A DNA stretch of 64,000 bases, taken from assembly GCA_951230915.1 (NCBI GenBank), contig OX579639.1:3038001-3102000 (forward strand), given 5' to 3'. The notes beneath the pieces are model-generated. The model was not told where the DNA came from. It saw only the letters and a program-made list of their open reading frames with translations, and ran no database searches. The position numbers and the translations under genes are program-made. Source of the DNA: Antitrichia curtipendula. Its lineage: Eukaryota; Streptophyta; Bryopsida; Hypnales; Leucodontaceae. The stretch's first letter is position 1, and each line of letters begins with the position of its first letter. This document shows positions 1-12,138 of the stretch, in pieces.

Positions 1-468
1 ATTTAGTGTTAGCCATCTAAAACTAGTCCTGCACAAATGATTTTTTTTCTTTTCTAATTTTCAAAGGGCTGTACAAGTAGAGATCTTTCAAGTAGTGATG
101 AAGTTACTTACATCCATGAATCTTGATGAATCATGTAGAATATGGATGCCATAGTAATCAATTAATTGTCCAAACATGTGTAAATTTGTCCAAACAACAT
201 GCTCATACCCTCTCTAAAATGGGAAATTTATTTTCAAATAGTTACACCCTTCAAAAAAAAGAAGTTCCCCTTCTGACAAAAGAATTGTTAATAAAAAAAT
301 GTTAAAAAAATGTTTCACAGGGCAGACCACTCATGAAAACACACAATCCAGTTTGACATCTGTTGTCTGTAGCATTTTGTGCCCAATTACTTAGTGTTTG
401 TAATTAGAGTCACCAACTATATAAAATACCAGACACAAATAGTGTGGTAAAAGGGAGGAGTTACATAC

Positions 469-3400
469 TTGAGGCGAACCCGGTATTTTTTGGCTACACA
501 CTGAACGCCACCGTCCTTGCCATCAAACACCCTGAGAGTATGGCACCATAAACCCTTCCATCAGCAAAAAGTGAAATATATTCTAAGCAAGTAGTAATGA
601 AAGAGTATTCTCGGCATTTTGATGAACTATCAAAACACGGCAATGAAATTGGAAAAATATTATCCCCTTGGTTGTTCTCCAAAGACCCAAATCCAGGTGA
701 TGAACAAAGTGCTTTAGGATGATGAATTTCATCCGAATAGATTCTCATTCATCCCAAGCAATGTTTATATTTAATTTTATAAAATTACACTCCATTACAA
801 TTAACATAACATTCCAAACTAGTGGACCAAGGATCCGCTTAGAACACTCTTGAAATACCTAAGAGCACACGTTCAAAGACTAAGAAACACTCTTCTTGTG
901 AGTCAAGCCACCTCATCCTTTTGAATCCACACTCTTCCTAAATACTTGGGGTTTCATGTCGGGAAGCTTTCAGCTTCGTTAAGAATGTTATGAATTTGAC
1001 GAAGTTTAGAGAGATGAGTTAATTGATACTCATACAAACGACATAAACAGAAAATTCAATTTTTTATTTTTATTTTTCTTAAAATTCAAAAAAGCGTTAA
1101 AAGGGGGTGAGGACATAGGTACTTGTATCCAGCTTGTTGTATTTGTTTTTGGAGGGCATCAGCATGGACATAGTTGTGCTGAGCCCGGGCCGCCTGCCTC
1201 ATGTTGACAGCATCCATAATTCCTGGTGGAACCGTGGCAGTTTCTCGTGCGTCTTTGTGTACGTCGACGTACACGGTTATGGTGTCCCCGTCTCCCACTG
1301 CTCGATCATCCACCTGTTACAACAAGAAGGCCCAAATTTGAACCCTGTAGCGAATGATGCGGCAACCAAGAAGTGTCCGATGGACGACATAGAAATGTGT
1401 TCAATGGACGACAGAAGTGCAGATGTTCATCCTTGGAATTTTGTGTGAAAAAAAGGGGAGGGCTTGCATAGTAGTTCGACCTGCTCCAGTGATTGTTCTT
1501 GGGGTTTTTTAAGTAAATGATTCACACCGTACCCAAAAGGATGATTTTCATAGTGACTAGTCTGGCGTTCTAGGGTTAAACCAACATTACATTACAATCA
1601 TAGAATATCAAACATTCTAGGGTACATACAAGAAAACCACTAGCTAACCCCGGTGTTATGAGTCTTCAATCTCATGAGTCTTCACCAACTCATGAGTCTT
1701 CAATCTAAAACTTCAATTGGCACCCAATGTAGAGACACCCCAAACCACAATTTTTTTTTACAGTGTGGGTTTTTTCTATTATTAGACTTATGCAATTTTT
1801 ATATTTCTCATTGGCAAGTGATAGGAGATTTCAATGCATCAAAGAACGCATCATTTGGATATTGATATCATTAATTATGAAGAATCAAAGTTTTTTTGAA
1901 TGGTAGATGTTTTCTAGAATTTATTCTTTACTAGCAAGGTACATATTGATTTAAGAGATTTACAATATATGAGCATCTCTTCAAATGGCACATTGAGGTA
2001 TCCCTATCCTATTGGGTCTAGGCATGACACAACTAATAAAGTCTATTATCACTCATCTTTGAATGAATGTCTCTTTCGATAATAGTCTACATGACCTCTA
2101 GTGTTTGAATGATTGCATAAAAAAAAATTTAAAATTTGATCTCAAGAGAATTTGGCTCTTACAATTCTCAAAGTGATCTTTCTAAGTGAGTTCTATAGAG
2201 TGATCTCCCAAGGAAAGTACATTCTTACATTGATTGGTTAAAATGCTTAAACACTACCCTTTTCATTAAATGAACTCCGAATAATGTTTTAACATTTGTA
2301 GTAAACCATGCAATTAATTTGAAAATAAAATAGGACAAAGAGTGGAGTACCGGTAATGTGTGAATTTCATATTGTACACCTTGTGGCCATGTTCCACCTG
2401 CTACAAAGGCTACGTGCGTGGGAAGACCATAGAAGCGTAGTAAACCCTGCAAAAAGAAGCTCACACGTTTTGTTAAACCCTAAACCCAAGACTGAGACAA
2501 AACATAAACACTCAAAGTTCAAAATTCTGAAAAAATAGTGAGGTGGGTTGTCCTAAAACTACCCCTGCTTGTTGAATTTCACCTATAAATAGTGCCTACC
2601 AAAAATTCACATCTAATTCTAGAGAGGTTCAGAAATACAAAACAACATGGGTTCAAAGTAGGAGGTCTATAAAGTACATTGATTTAAGAGATGAAAATTA
2701 ATTTGGGGGTAAGACTTCTTGAAAATATTTTTTGGAGTGAATTTTTCTTGAAAGACAAACAGAACTAGCATCTAACCCAAGTCGTTTCATATATTTTGTA
2801 AGCTTCATGGAAATAGTTAGTTATGAATTTTGAAGTTGAAACATTATGGTCACTAAAAGCGTCCACCTCCTGAAATGTACACTGTTTGCACATTGCTGGT
2901 GCATTGAGAACTCAAAATCAAACCCCTGATGGAAGCCTGAAGTCATGACACAAGTACCTGAACATGAACGTTGTGGTGACCTTGAAGCGTCAGAAGAAGC
3001 AAAGCTGAAGCCTCTTCGGCAGTTGTTGGAGGCGGTCTTGCATTTTTCCAAGCAACTAAAAGTTTCCGGTACCTGAAACATGAGCATCTCATAAGTCAGA
3101 AATCTAGACATGAATTTCAAAAAACAAAAATTCTTTACATGATCATTCAATCACAGAGTGACACATTTCATAGCTAGAAAGAAAAAAATACTCCTTCGTA
3201 CTCACCATGTGACCTGGGTGGCTTTAGTTGCTTTCACATACTGACTCAATGCATCTGGCACCTGCACACAGAACAAGAAAACACCGCAACAGTTAAGTTA
3301 AGTTTGCTTACTGATTTCCAAGCCCCCTCTTGACCGACCTCTGTTACTTACAGCATCTCTCATTTCTTTCAATCAGTAATTGAATGACCTCAATTAGCAT

Positions 3401-4233
3401 GACTTGGTTAATCCCAAGCGCTCCAACATCCATATTCTGGACAACAAACAGAGAGCTTGCAAGCACTGTTTAGTCCAAATAACTTCTCATTCATCCAATG
3501 TAATAGTTGAATGTTGAAAAGGCGACCTTCCTTAATGAAGTAAATGATATTTCTGTACAATAAATTCGAAAAAGGATCAAGGCGATTAGGAATCTAACTC
3601 TGAATGAAAATCAGGGATTCTCACAAAGCAAGCTCACATTGAATCCCCTATGTGTAAAATGTGTGCAGTTGGTATACGGGCTCATGTGAGGGATCACGTT
3701 TCCAAATTTTCACACAGGGAAGGGGATTCAATAGGAGCTGATTTTGGTTGTACAATCTCTTCAATAGTGGTCGGCATGACCTTCCAGTGTTAATTTGCAT
3801 AAGAAATCATCCAAAACGTTGAGTGAAAACAATTTGATCTCAAAGAGAGTTTGAATGGCTCTTCGTAGGACCCAAATTAAGGGATCTCTCAAGTGAGCCT
3901 TATTGAATGCCACACTCCACTCTGCTTAGAAAAAAAATTCTGCAAAAGGTAGAAGTCCGAAGAACAACGTACCTTATTTGTAGTTTCAAATTGCAGCAAA
4001 TCTCGAGCAAGCAGAGAAAACCCAGCTGTGTCCGCTGCAACGACGGGCGGTGCAGGCGGGTAACCTGGCGCTCCTCCTTGGGTTCCATACTGACCCTGAT
4101 ACTGACCCTGATGTTGACCAGGATACTGACCAGGGTATTGACCAGGGTACTGACTCGGATACTGACCAGGATGTTGCCCTCCTGCATCAGAGCTCGAAAA
4201 CTCCCCGAAACACCGCCGGATTACGTTTCCCAT
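469..4233 (-). CDS. CAN: CAN-type Ca2+-dependent nuclease (staphylococcal nuclease-like), 5' part; continues off the left edge
   Basis: Exons (minus strand, 5' to 3'): 3973-4233, 3206-3261, 2958-3072, 2351-2446, 1123-1313, 469-532; all junctions are GT-AG and keep phase, giving 261 residues. The protein starts MGNVIRRCF, a probable N-myristoylation site (Gly2) with Cys8 available for palmitoylation, as in Arabidopsis CAN1/CAN2, which are membrane-anchored this way. A GQYP-type repeat follows (about residues 20-46), then the CAN leader (LLQFETTNKVPDALSQYV, WYRKLLVAWK, GLLRFYGLP) and the start of the SNase fold (AVGDGDTITVYV, AKKYRVRLK). The catalytic part (family motif GIDAPE and after) was searched for in 1-468 and not seen, so it should lie beyond the window. 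Family role: Ca2+-dependent cleavage of DNA and RNA. Introns are 75-711 bases. Identification rests on colinear matches across six exons. Confidence 0.88.
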
Positions 4234-4798
4234 GTCGACCTAATGCAAATCCTTGGGCTCTCCGTCCTCTCTTCAGTATCTTCTCACAAACGTATTACAA
4301 ACCTCTTCAGTCCCTTCAGAGGGAGCCTCTAGTATTGTTATTGCACAATTCTATGTAACAGAAATCTCTGCATTTGCATTCCAAAAAATCAAGCAGAGGA
4401 AATCTACTCTATAGTGGTGACTCTCTCAGCTTGAGAAGGAGGCTAATCTCTAGTGAATGTTGAAGAAAATCTCTTCATTTACACCTCAAAGTGACTGAAG
4501 CATCAATGGAAGGCTCTAATCCATACAAGGTGACTCACACCCTAGCGTCAAAACCACTCCACCCCAGCTCCCCGTCGAGTCCAATCAATCAAGCCATAGC
4601 CACCATGTCCAGTAATTCCACGACTGCAGAAACACAGAACTGTCTTGATCGATGTGCACCAATTTATTCACAAACCATTCTTCACAAAGTAATGAACCCC
4701 ATTCAGCAACTCTTCTGCTCCCCACCTTCCACTCTACAACACCTTCAGAAAACAGTACATTTCGGGCGCTAGGGTGTTTCCGAAGCACGAAACAAAAA
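4234..4798. other. upstream region of the CAN gene
   Basis: Intergenic spacer between the CAN start codon and the decayed frame at 4799. It should hold the CAN promoter and 5' UTR. Reading frames here are short and have no recognisable motif. Confidence 0.4.
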
Positions 4799-5112
4799 AT
4801 GCAACGTCCTCAAGCTGAATCGATCAAGCTCGCTCTCACTGCAGCAAACGAAACTAGAAAGATCGAAGTAGAAAACTAGATTGCAAATGATCTGACTGAA
4901 TTCTAGATGACTAACGAGGCCTTCACAAGGAGAGCATTTTGGGAGCTGAAGAAAACCAAATGTTAAAAAGTCTGTCAAGTTTGAGGTATGCGGTACTCCA
5001 AGAAACTAGCTACTGTCGGTTTTTGGTTGGAATAGGCGTTAGCTTTGGGACCTTGAGAGGCCTGGTTTTCGGCAAGGAACACAAGAAGCTTGTGGGATAC
5101 AGAACCGAGTAA
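4799..5112 (+). pseudogene. decayed small reading frame, family not recognised
   Basis: From ATG 4799 a frame begins MQRPQAESIKLALTAANETR and runs through two in-frame TAG codons (4877, 4904) to TAA 4964, still looking protein-like (NEAFTRRAFWELKK). At 4960 the next frame opens with ATG and gives 50 residues (MLKSLSSLRY..., then GIGVSFGTLRGLVFGKEHKK, ending LVGYRTE) to TAA 5110-5112. Read together with one frameshift they resemble a single small protein of about 105 residues with a glycine-rich hydrophobic segment near its C-terminus. The two TAGs could each be a CAG (Gln) changed by C to T. Alternatives: a live 50-residue small protein from 4960, an intron-containing gene I cannot resolve, or chance. 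It lies about 570 bases upstream of the divergent CAN gene. No function is assigned. Confidence 0.35.
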
Positions 5113-6007
5113 TAAGGCTTAAAGGATTTGAGATTGGATTCATGAATGTAATGGGAGAGATTGCTTGCTGGCTTTTTGCTGGGGCTTCTTGTGCTTGAGG
5201 TCGGCAGCAAGGGGAAAGCAAGTTACGGTTGTTTTGGATCAGTGACAGGAGGAAGGGGCGGAGAAGGCGCGGGCGGGGAGATTAGACGCGTTCACACTGT
5301 TGACATTGGATCCTGTGTCTGGAGACTGGGTCGTGATGACGGAGCACGAGGTGGACTTGGTCATGTGATCCCCTTGAGTCCCTGAGCCCCTGACACGGAT
5401 TTTATTTTCTCCATCTTTCATGCCCACATTTCTAAGGTAGATAAATCTATGGTAGAACCATCTATTGTCGACCACTTAAGCAATTCCGCATATGTTCTGG
5501 AGCAGTAGAAGGAAGGCAATATGAATTTACAATCTTGTAGGAAGATAGAAATGATGGGCATTGCCAAGTTTTTATGATTTTTTTTCCTTAAACTGAATTT
5601 ACTATGAATTTTGAAAGCCAAATGTTGGCCTCAACCCATACCCAGGATATAGAGTCTTCTAATTTTGACCGTTCCATAACTACTTTCCCACTCACTGCTT
5701 CCTGCTTTCTTGCTCACTAAATCAAGACATGTGTCATGACTTTATAGTGCCAACCTTGCAAAAGAGAAAAAATCACATTTCAAACTATGGTTGGAATTTG
5801 TACTAGCCTTGGTTGGAAATAGTTGCACCCTACAAGTTGGTTATTGATGGCCAATTGGTAATGGGCGGTATATTACCATTCTGATTTGGAATCTGAACAT
5901 CTTGGGTCCAATTCCACGAGGGGCACATATTTTTCCATACGTGGTCAGCCTTGAAATTACAAAACTACCTATCATAACATTGTTAACCAATGCTGGGGGG
6001 GGGGGGC
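5113..6007. other. intergenic DNA with one copy of a dispersed repeat
   Basis: No gene seen. Bases about 5590-5830 resemble 62030-62260, the inside of a TIR element further right (shared phrases such as GACATGTGTCATGA and TTGGTTGGAAATA), so this is probably an older relative of that MITE without clear ends. A run of 11 G closes the stretch at 5996-6006. Confidence 0.5.
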
Positions 6008-6661
6008 TTTTGCCTCCAAAAAAATTAGGATCTCGCCATTGTTGAAACTTCTAAATTTTCTATTGAGTCACCCCCCCTAGCCACTCATATTCTCCCATGC
6101 ATTGACACAGCCTAGCCAAAACTTACGTTGAGCCAACCAATTGTTTTGATTACATTATAACTCAATCCCTTCTATACATCTAGGGAGGGATTATACTTTC
6201 TTGAAAAGGAGAGTTTTATGGCCAATTAACAATGTAATATATAGAATGGAGTCATAAATGTCCGATAAAACCCCCATAACTACCTTTCAATGTATTTGTT
6301 GGTACTTCAGTTCCCACCAATCACAGATTGACACTTTTGCCTCCAAAAAAATTAGGATCTCGCCATTGTTGAAACTTCTAAATTTTCTATTGAGTCACCC
6401 CCCCTAGCCACTCATATTCTCCCATGCATTGACACAGCCTAGCCAAAACTTACGTTGAGCCAACCAATTGTTTTGATTACATTATAACTCAATCCCTTCT
6501 ATGCATCTAGGGAGGGATTATACTTTCTTGAAAAGGAGAGTTTTATGGCCAATTAACAATGTAATATATAGAATGGAGTCATAAATGTCCGATAAAACCC
6601 CCATAACTACCTTTCAATGTATTTGTTGGTACTTCAGTTCCCACCAATTACAGATTGACAC
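6008..6661. repeat. tandem duplication, two units of 327 bp
   Basis: Unit 1 is 6008-6334 and unit 2 is 6335-6661. Both start TTTTGCCTCCAAAAAAATTA and end CAGATTGACAC. I see only two differences (TATACATC/TATGCATC and AATCACAG/AATTACAG), so the event is recent. The units have no open frame and sit directly after an 11-G run that may have promoted slippage or breakage. Confidence 0.92.
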
Positions 6662-9600
6662 ATTATCCATTTTGGCATAAATGCACTAATTTTATTAGAA
6701 TGTCGAAGGGATTTGGATATTTTTCTAGACAGATTTGGATGTTTGAACAGATGAAATTGGAGCCAAAAGTAGGGGCCAAAATTGGCAATGGATAGAATTG
6801 GGCTAGTTAGCTAGTATACCTTAGTATTTTTACTTGACAATTCTTGAAAGAATGAAAAATCCAATTCATTTAATTTTGAATTTATTTTCAATATTTTCAA
6901 ATCAATTTTACACAATAATAATTTAAACCTCAAAATTCTATAGTGCAATATTTTTAAGTCAAAATGATCCAAAGTCCTATAACATGCAATTAAGATTGGA
7001 GGGATGAGGAGTACTTTTTCAAAAGAGAAATTTCTAAACACAATTTAAGATAAATATCATATCATGATGTTAGCAAATTAAAGAAAATTAAAGTGAATGC
7101 AACTGGTTTGAAATTTTTTAGAGTGTGTATAAATACACTACAAATTTTCAAAGTTAAGGTCATAGGAATACTTAAGATTGACATTAAACTACCCTTAATC
7201 AAACATCCTTAAAGTGCAAAATGTTTCAATTCTCATTGGACAGTTGCTTCAAATAACTCTTCAACTTCCATGGATTCCTTTTGAAAACTAATATTGAGCA
7301 AATTTGAGCAAATCCTTGGACACATTTACTTCAATGAGAGACTATGAAGAACTCTATTTTAGATGATGGCAATCGTTTGGTGCTATAAAAGGGTGAGGAT
7401 GCCTTAGTTTGGAAGCACCAATTACAAATATTTTAAGTAATTTCAGAGATTTTGGGATGGAATTAGCACCTGTGTCTATTCTTAATACATTGGCAATCAA
7501 AACCTTATTAAATAAATAAAAATATATATAAATTTTTTTGCATCTTTAACCCCTAAAACCCCGAGGCCTTTTCTCCATCAAAACACACTCAAAACTGCCA
7601 CTTCTATTGCAAAGAGCAAAAAACTATAAAAATTGTTTTTTTTTGCATATCTAACCGTAGGATCTTATACTAGACTAGTATGAGAATGTGTGCAAGAAAT
7701 TTCAGAAACTTTGAACAAATAGATTGCAAGATATTTGCATTCAAAGTGAAGAAAACAAGTTTTTTTGCACCTTGATTGACTAGATTTTTGGGCTTTGAAC
7801 CTATTTAACTTATATATTTTGTATTGTTGATTTTGATTTTCTAAGTTTATATGCTGAATACTTCAGTTGAGAATCTAGGAAAAAAAATTCAAGAAAAAAA
7901 CACTAAATTTTTACTCATCAAAAAATTGTTAAGTAGAAGTAGGTTCAAGATTGAAGGAATAACTAAATCGTTAATAGCTCTAAGACAAAATTGAAATACC
8001 ATAATCCCAACGGTGAGATTGTTCTAGAAAGAAAATTCAACCTTGTCTAAAAAAAAAATTCTGAAAATTGTAAAAATTGCATTAAAAAATGAATCCTAAA
8101 AGTTATTTTTTCAAGAAGATGCTTAGATTGCCCGAAAAACTAAGATTGTCCATAACTTTTTCATTATTAGTCAATTTTTTTATGTGAATGAGAGTTTGTC
8201 AATTATGCTTGCTAAGAGATAGAGACAACTATAGGACATTATGTCTCATCAAAGTATTAACTTGAGAATAACCAAGAAATAAATGTTGGCAAGGTTGGCA
8301 AAGTTTCTCAAATTTTCTTTGCATCCCTCCAATGCAACTATCCAAGTGACACTACATTCTTTACTTTCTATTTGTGAATGTCCTCTACACTCCTACTACA
8401 TGGTTGATTTACACTTCATGCTTCAATACTTTCATAGGAGTACATGCAAGTGAATATATATCAAAGTCAAGTAACTTTACTTGCCTTGCAAGTGAGTGTA
8501 AACAACCATTTAACTCACTCAAACATGGTTATGAATCATTCCTCTTAGCACGCAATAATCAATACCTATTGCACTTGAAGTACCTTGCCAACTTCAATGT
8601 GGTATGGAAGGTTTCCCTTCTATTTACATGCAAGATGAGGTTCCAAGCGGTTTGGAAGTTTAAGTGCCTTGAATGTGGTTGATTTAATTAGACCTAGACA
8701 TTGGGGTTCTTTTGTTTTTGGATTTTTATTTTTTTATCAAAAGAAAAAAAAATAAAGAGAAAAAGAGATATTCTAGAGAAAATAGAGGATTCTAATTTGT
8801 AGTTTCTTTTGATAAGGTCAACACATCTTAATTTGTCTTTATACCCAATTCTATTCAAGTAAACTCTCTTTGTTCATTTTAGAATAAGAATCTAAAAGAG
8901 TATATGATATCCTATTCCCAATCCTATCACTTAGTCCAAAAGGGAAAAAAGATCATGCATTCCCCTAAGTTTTTGAAGTTGAAATGAATGCAGGGACATC
9001 ATTTGGACTAGACTAAGTCAATGGGCAAAAGAAGGTGCTTCTAAAGTAACAAGGGGTGCTATTATATGAGCCTAGGATCATGAGCACATGAGCCTAGAAG
9101 ACTCTACACCTATATTATAAATGTTTATATTATTGAAACCTTTCATGATTATGAGGTATCTTTGTTATAGATACCTTTTTTATAGGTGGTTATTTTATAA
9201 ACACCTTCAATAGTTGTAGGATATATACTTTTATGCATATGCTCAAGGCTCATATGCTTGCATTTCCATGCTCATGTTGTAACATTGTTGTTAAAATAAC
9301 TACACCTAAATGCATTTGATTAAGCAATTAGGCCTTCTTCTTGTTATTAAGATGAATAATTTTTTGTTGGATGTTGTTGGAAGTCTAAAGAAGACTTTAG
9401 ACTCTCTTCTTATGCATTTTTTGGACACCACATGAATAAACTACAAATTTTCAAGTATTGCAAATGGTATACGGTAGTTTGCTCTAAAACCACCTCTTTT
9501 CTTCAAATCGCCTCTATTATTAGCTAGAGAATGGAGATGAGGTGATCCTTAAATGGACCACTTTAGCCAATGAATGAATTGAGGAAATATTATTTTTTAT

Positions 9601-10324
9601 TACAAGAGCCAATCATTGTCTTTGATTTCCTCACATCTCTTTACAAGTTGCAAGTGCACAGATTTTGTGAGACCCATGGTGACAAATAGGTGCTTATGCC
9701 CCAAACCTTTAAAAATTTATAAGTAATTCAAAAATGCTTGGAAAAATACAAAATCACTTGTGTTAAATTTCTTTCTCTAAGTTTCTTTCTCTAAAAGATG
9801 ATCTAAAAATATCTGTCCATGGAAACCTATGAAAAAGGTAGACCAAAAAGGTAGACCAGCCCTTAAATAGTCACTTTTAGAGCAGACTACCTTACCTAAG
9901 CTCTTGTGAAACTCATAAGTTCATGTGAAACAATAAATTCGTCGATGCAATTGAATTTTCCATGTTATCCGAGACCAGGCAACTACCACGTCATCTCTCA
10001 TGTAGGACACATGCAGGAACGGTCTTTCAAAACAAAAGACCAAGTAGCAATGCACCAAAAATGACTAAACCCAAACGGAAACATTTCCTATTCAGTGCCA
10101 AATCCACAGTATACCATTACAAAAAAATCCTGTTACAGAAACAACTCAAGTACACTGGGAATTTTTTTTTTATTAATTTTTTTCAAAAACAAAAAAAAGT
10201 GACCAGACTTCCAGCCCGCATTTACTCGGCTGACTAGTTGATATGTTGAGCTCCAAGAGGCTTACAAAACAGGAGAAACAACTAGAAAACTAAAATCACT
10301 GAAGTGAACGTTCTAGATCTACAC
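6662..10324. other. AT-rich intergenic repeat DNA
   Basis: No gene recognised. From about 7548 (TAACCCCTAAAACCCC) to about 8200 it matches the inside of the AACCCC-TIR elements at 39805 and 49133 (shared AAGATGCTTA, ACTAAGATTGTCCATAACTT), but I find no right end, so it is a truncated copy. A 102-codon open frame at 8374-8682 (+) has no motif I recognise and is probably chance. The last few hundred bases should contain the MAC5 3' UTR. Confidence 0.5.
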
Positions 10325-12138
10325 TCAGTAGTGCTGGCGGAAAAACGGCGGCGGAGGTCCTCCTTGAAACTGTGGAGGAGGATATGGCTGGTACGAGTGA
10401 GGAGGAGGTCCCTGTGGGTAAGGAGGGTGACCCCTGAAATGCTGTTGTTGAAAATGAGGATGAGGTCCTGGATGTGGTCCTTGTGGTGAATAGCCATAAG
10501 GAGGAGGACCCATGGGAGGTCGCTGCTCTAGATTTGATGACCCCTCGCCTTGCTCTAAATTTGACCCTTCACCTTGTTGTTTCATGACCGCCCCCATGCG
10601 CTGAGGATCCATGGAGGGATAGAAGGGTCGGTCTGTTGACAAGCTCGGTGGAGGTAAGTTGAAGTAATTTGAGCCTGGCTCATGCTGCTGCAGCTGCTGC
10701 TGCTGCTGTTGCTGCTGTGAAATCAGTGCTCGAGGAAGCATTCCCCCATGTGGTAAGACTGGGATGGACTTTCCATCTTCATCCTTTTCATCGACGTCAG
10801 CTTTCGCCACTTGTGGCCTGCCCCACATGAGCTTCAATCTCAAGCCATTGATCACCAGCTTGTTAGCCAGATGGTCAGCAGCTTTCTCAGCTCCCTCCCG
10901 GGTAGTGTAGGTCACGAATGCACAAGCCCTTTGCGGGACCATCCGAATCGACTCCAGTTCTCCGTAGCTGTAAAACTGATCTTTCAGATCCTCCTCCGTC
11001 ACTCTGTCCACCAAGCCGCCGACGTACAGGGTCTTGATGCTCGCATCGTCGGGTGGTGCTAAAGAAGGCATCTCCCCAGCCCTTCGCAGTAACTTCGCTG
11101 CAACTGGATCATTCACCCTGCAGAGAAAAACAGAACGTGTAAGCAAACTGCATGAATTTGATTTCTGAGTGCCGAGTTCAAACGATAACATACCCGTAGT
11201 AGCGGTCTTTGATGTTCTGGTGTGAAAGCTCTCCTTCCACGGGCATTTCATGTCGGTAGGGGCACTCGGCTCCTCGTGTGCACTCTCCCCTCACATAGAA
11301 ACTGCAAATGTGTGCACGGTTTCGCTTGTAATATGGAGTGGTTCGCTGCAGCTTCAAGATCGTGTCATTTGGACGAGCTTTGCCGAACGAAGACTCGTAA
11401 TCCAAACCAGCTTTAGCCTGTCCAAGGAAAAGGAGATGTGTAAGTAAACAAAGTTTATATTGCAAGTTAATTAGCAGGAATTCGCGCCAAGGTTGGTGCG
11501 TACAAGACCTTACCCACTTCCGACCATAAGAGTGCAAACGCACGACTGTTCAAACAAGAAGAGGGGACCCTAACTTTATTCAAAACACTTGAAAATTAAA
11601 CTGAGAAAAAGTTGGATCACAACAAATACCTTTCGGTCCTGCTCCTCCGCGAAAAACTCCCTATTAACGTCGCTCTTGGGAATCGAGTCGCTGGTGTTAA
11701 TACCAAGGGCAGTGTCTCTCACTTGCACCGGAAGCCCGTACTCCAGATCCAGCAAGCAGACCTGACACACATTCTTCAGCGTACTGCACGTTTGACACAC
11801 TTCCGTTTTCTTGTACCGGGCATCCCTTCCCGGCCTCCACCGAAACACCGTGAACGGGCGTGTGCAGATTTTGCACTCCTTGTCGAAATTCGCTTTTGTC
11901 TACATCCACCACAACATTCCGATTCAATAAGCACAATCCAGAAAACGGTAAACGGCGGTCCAGCAAAAATGGAGAAACCCTAGAAACCCTAAGAACCCCA
12001 GAAACCCTAGAAAAAACGGACTTGCAAGCAAGAATTGAGACATACCATGCGCACGTAAGGGTTGTCGCCAAGACAAGACTCGCAGATGATGGGGAAATCC
12101 GAGCGCTCCCACCCATCGGCTTCAAAATCACGATTCAT
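10325..12138 (-). CDS. MAC5: pre-mRNA-splicing factor of the RBM22/SLT11 family (plant MAC5), CCCH zinc finger plus RRM
   Basis: Exons (5' to 3'): 12046-12138, 11630-11899, 11194-11417, 10325-11117; GT-AG introns, 1380 nt, 459 residues. The start [20 protein letters not shown] matches the N-terminus of plant MAC5 proteins. In order: Cys-rich N-terminal zinc-binding region ([22 protein letters not shown]; residues 20-90), a CCCH finger of spacing C-x7-C-x5-C-x3-H (about 159-177), one RRM (RNP2 LYVGGL near 226, RNP1-like ACAFVTY), then a Gln run and a Pro/Gly/Gln-rich tail. In other organisms the protein belongs to the Prp19/NineTeen-associated part of the activated spliceosome and contacts U6 snRNA and the intron; in Arabidopsis it is a MOS4-associated complex component. 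Length suits plant members. The gene appears intact. Confidence 0.95.
11974..12010. promoter_or_regulatory. telo-box cluster in MAC5 intron 1
   Basis: Three copies of AAACCCTA lie within 37 bases (11975, 11984 and 12002), about 130-160 bases downstream of the start codon in the first intron. Telo-boxes near plant gene starts are known elements of translation and ribosome-biogenesis genes; activity here is inferred. Confidence 0.5.

Noticed and set aside
4491..4772. 93-codon plus-strand frame upstream of the decayed small gene
   Set aside because: Not conserved-looking and not phase-linked to the frame at 4799; likely part of a promoter.
8374..8682. 102-codon open frame on the plus strand
   Set aside because: No domain, no splice partners, low-complexity AT-rich surroundings; probably chance.
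10304..11062. Plus-strand open frames inside MAC5
   Set aside because: Antisense shadows of the MAC5 last exon, whose minus-strand protein is clear.
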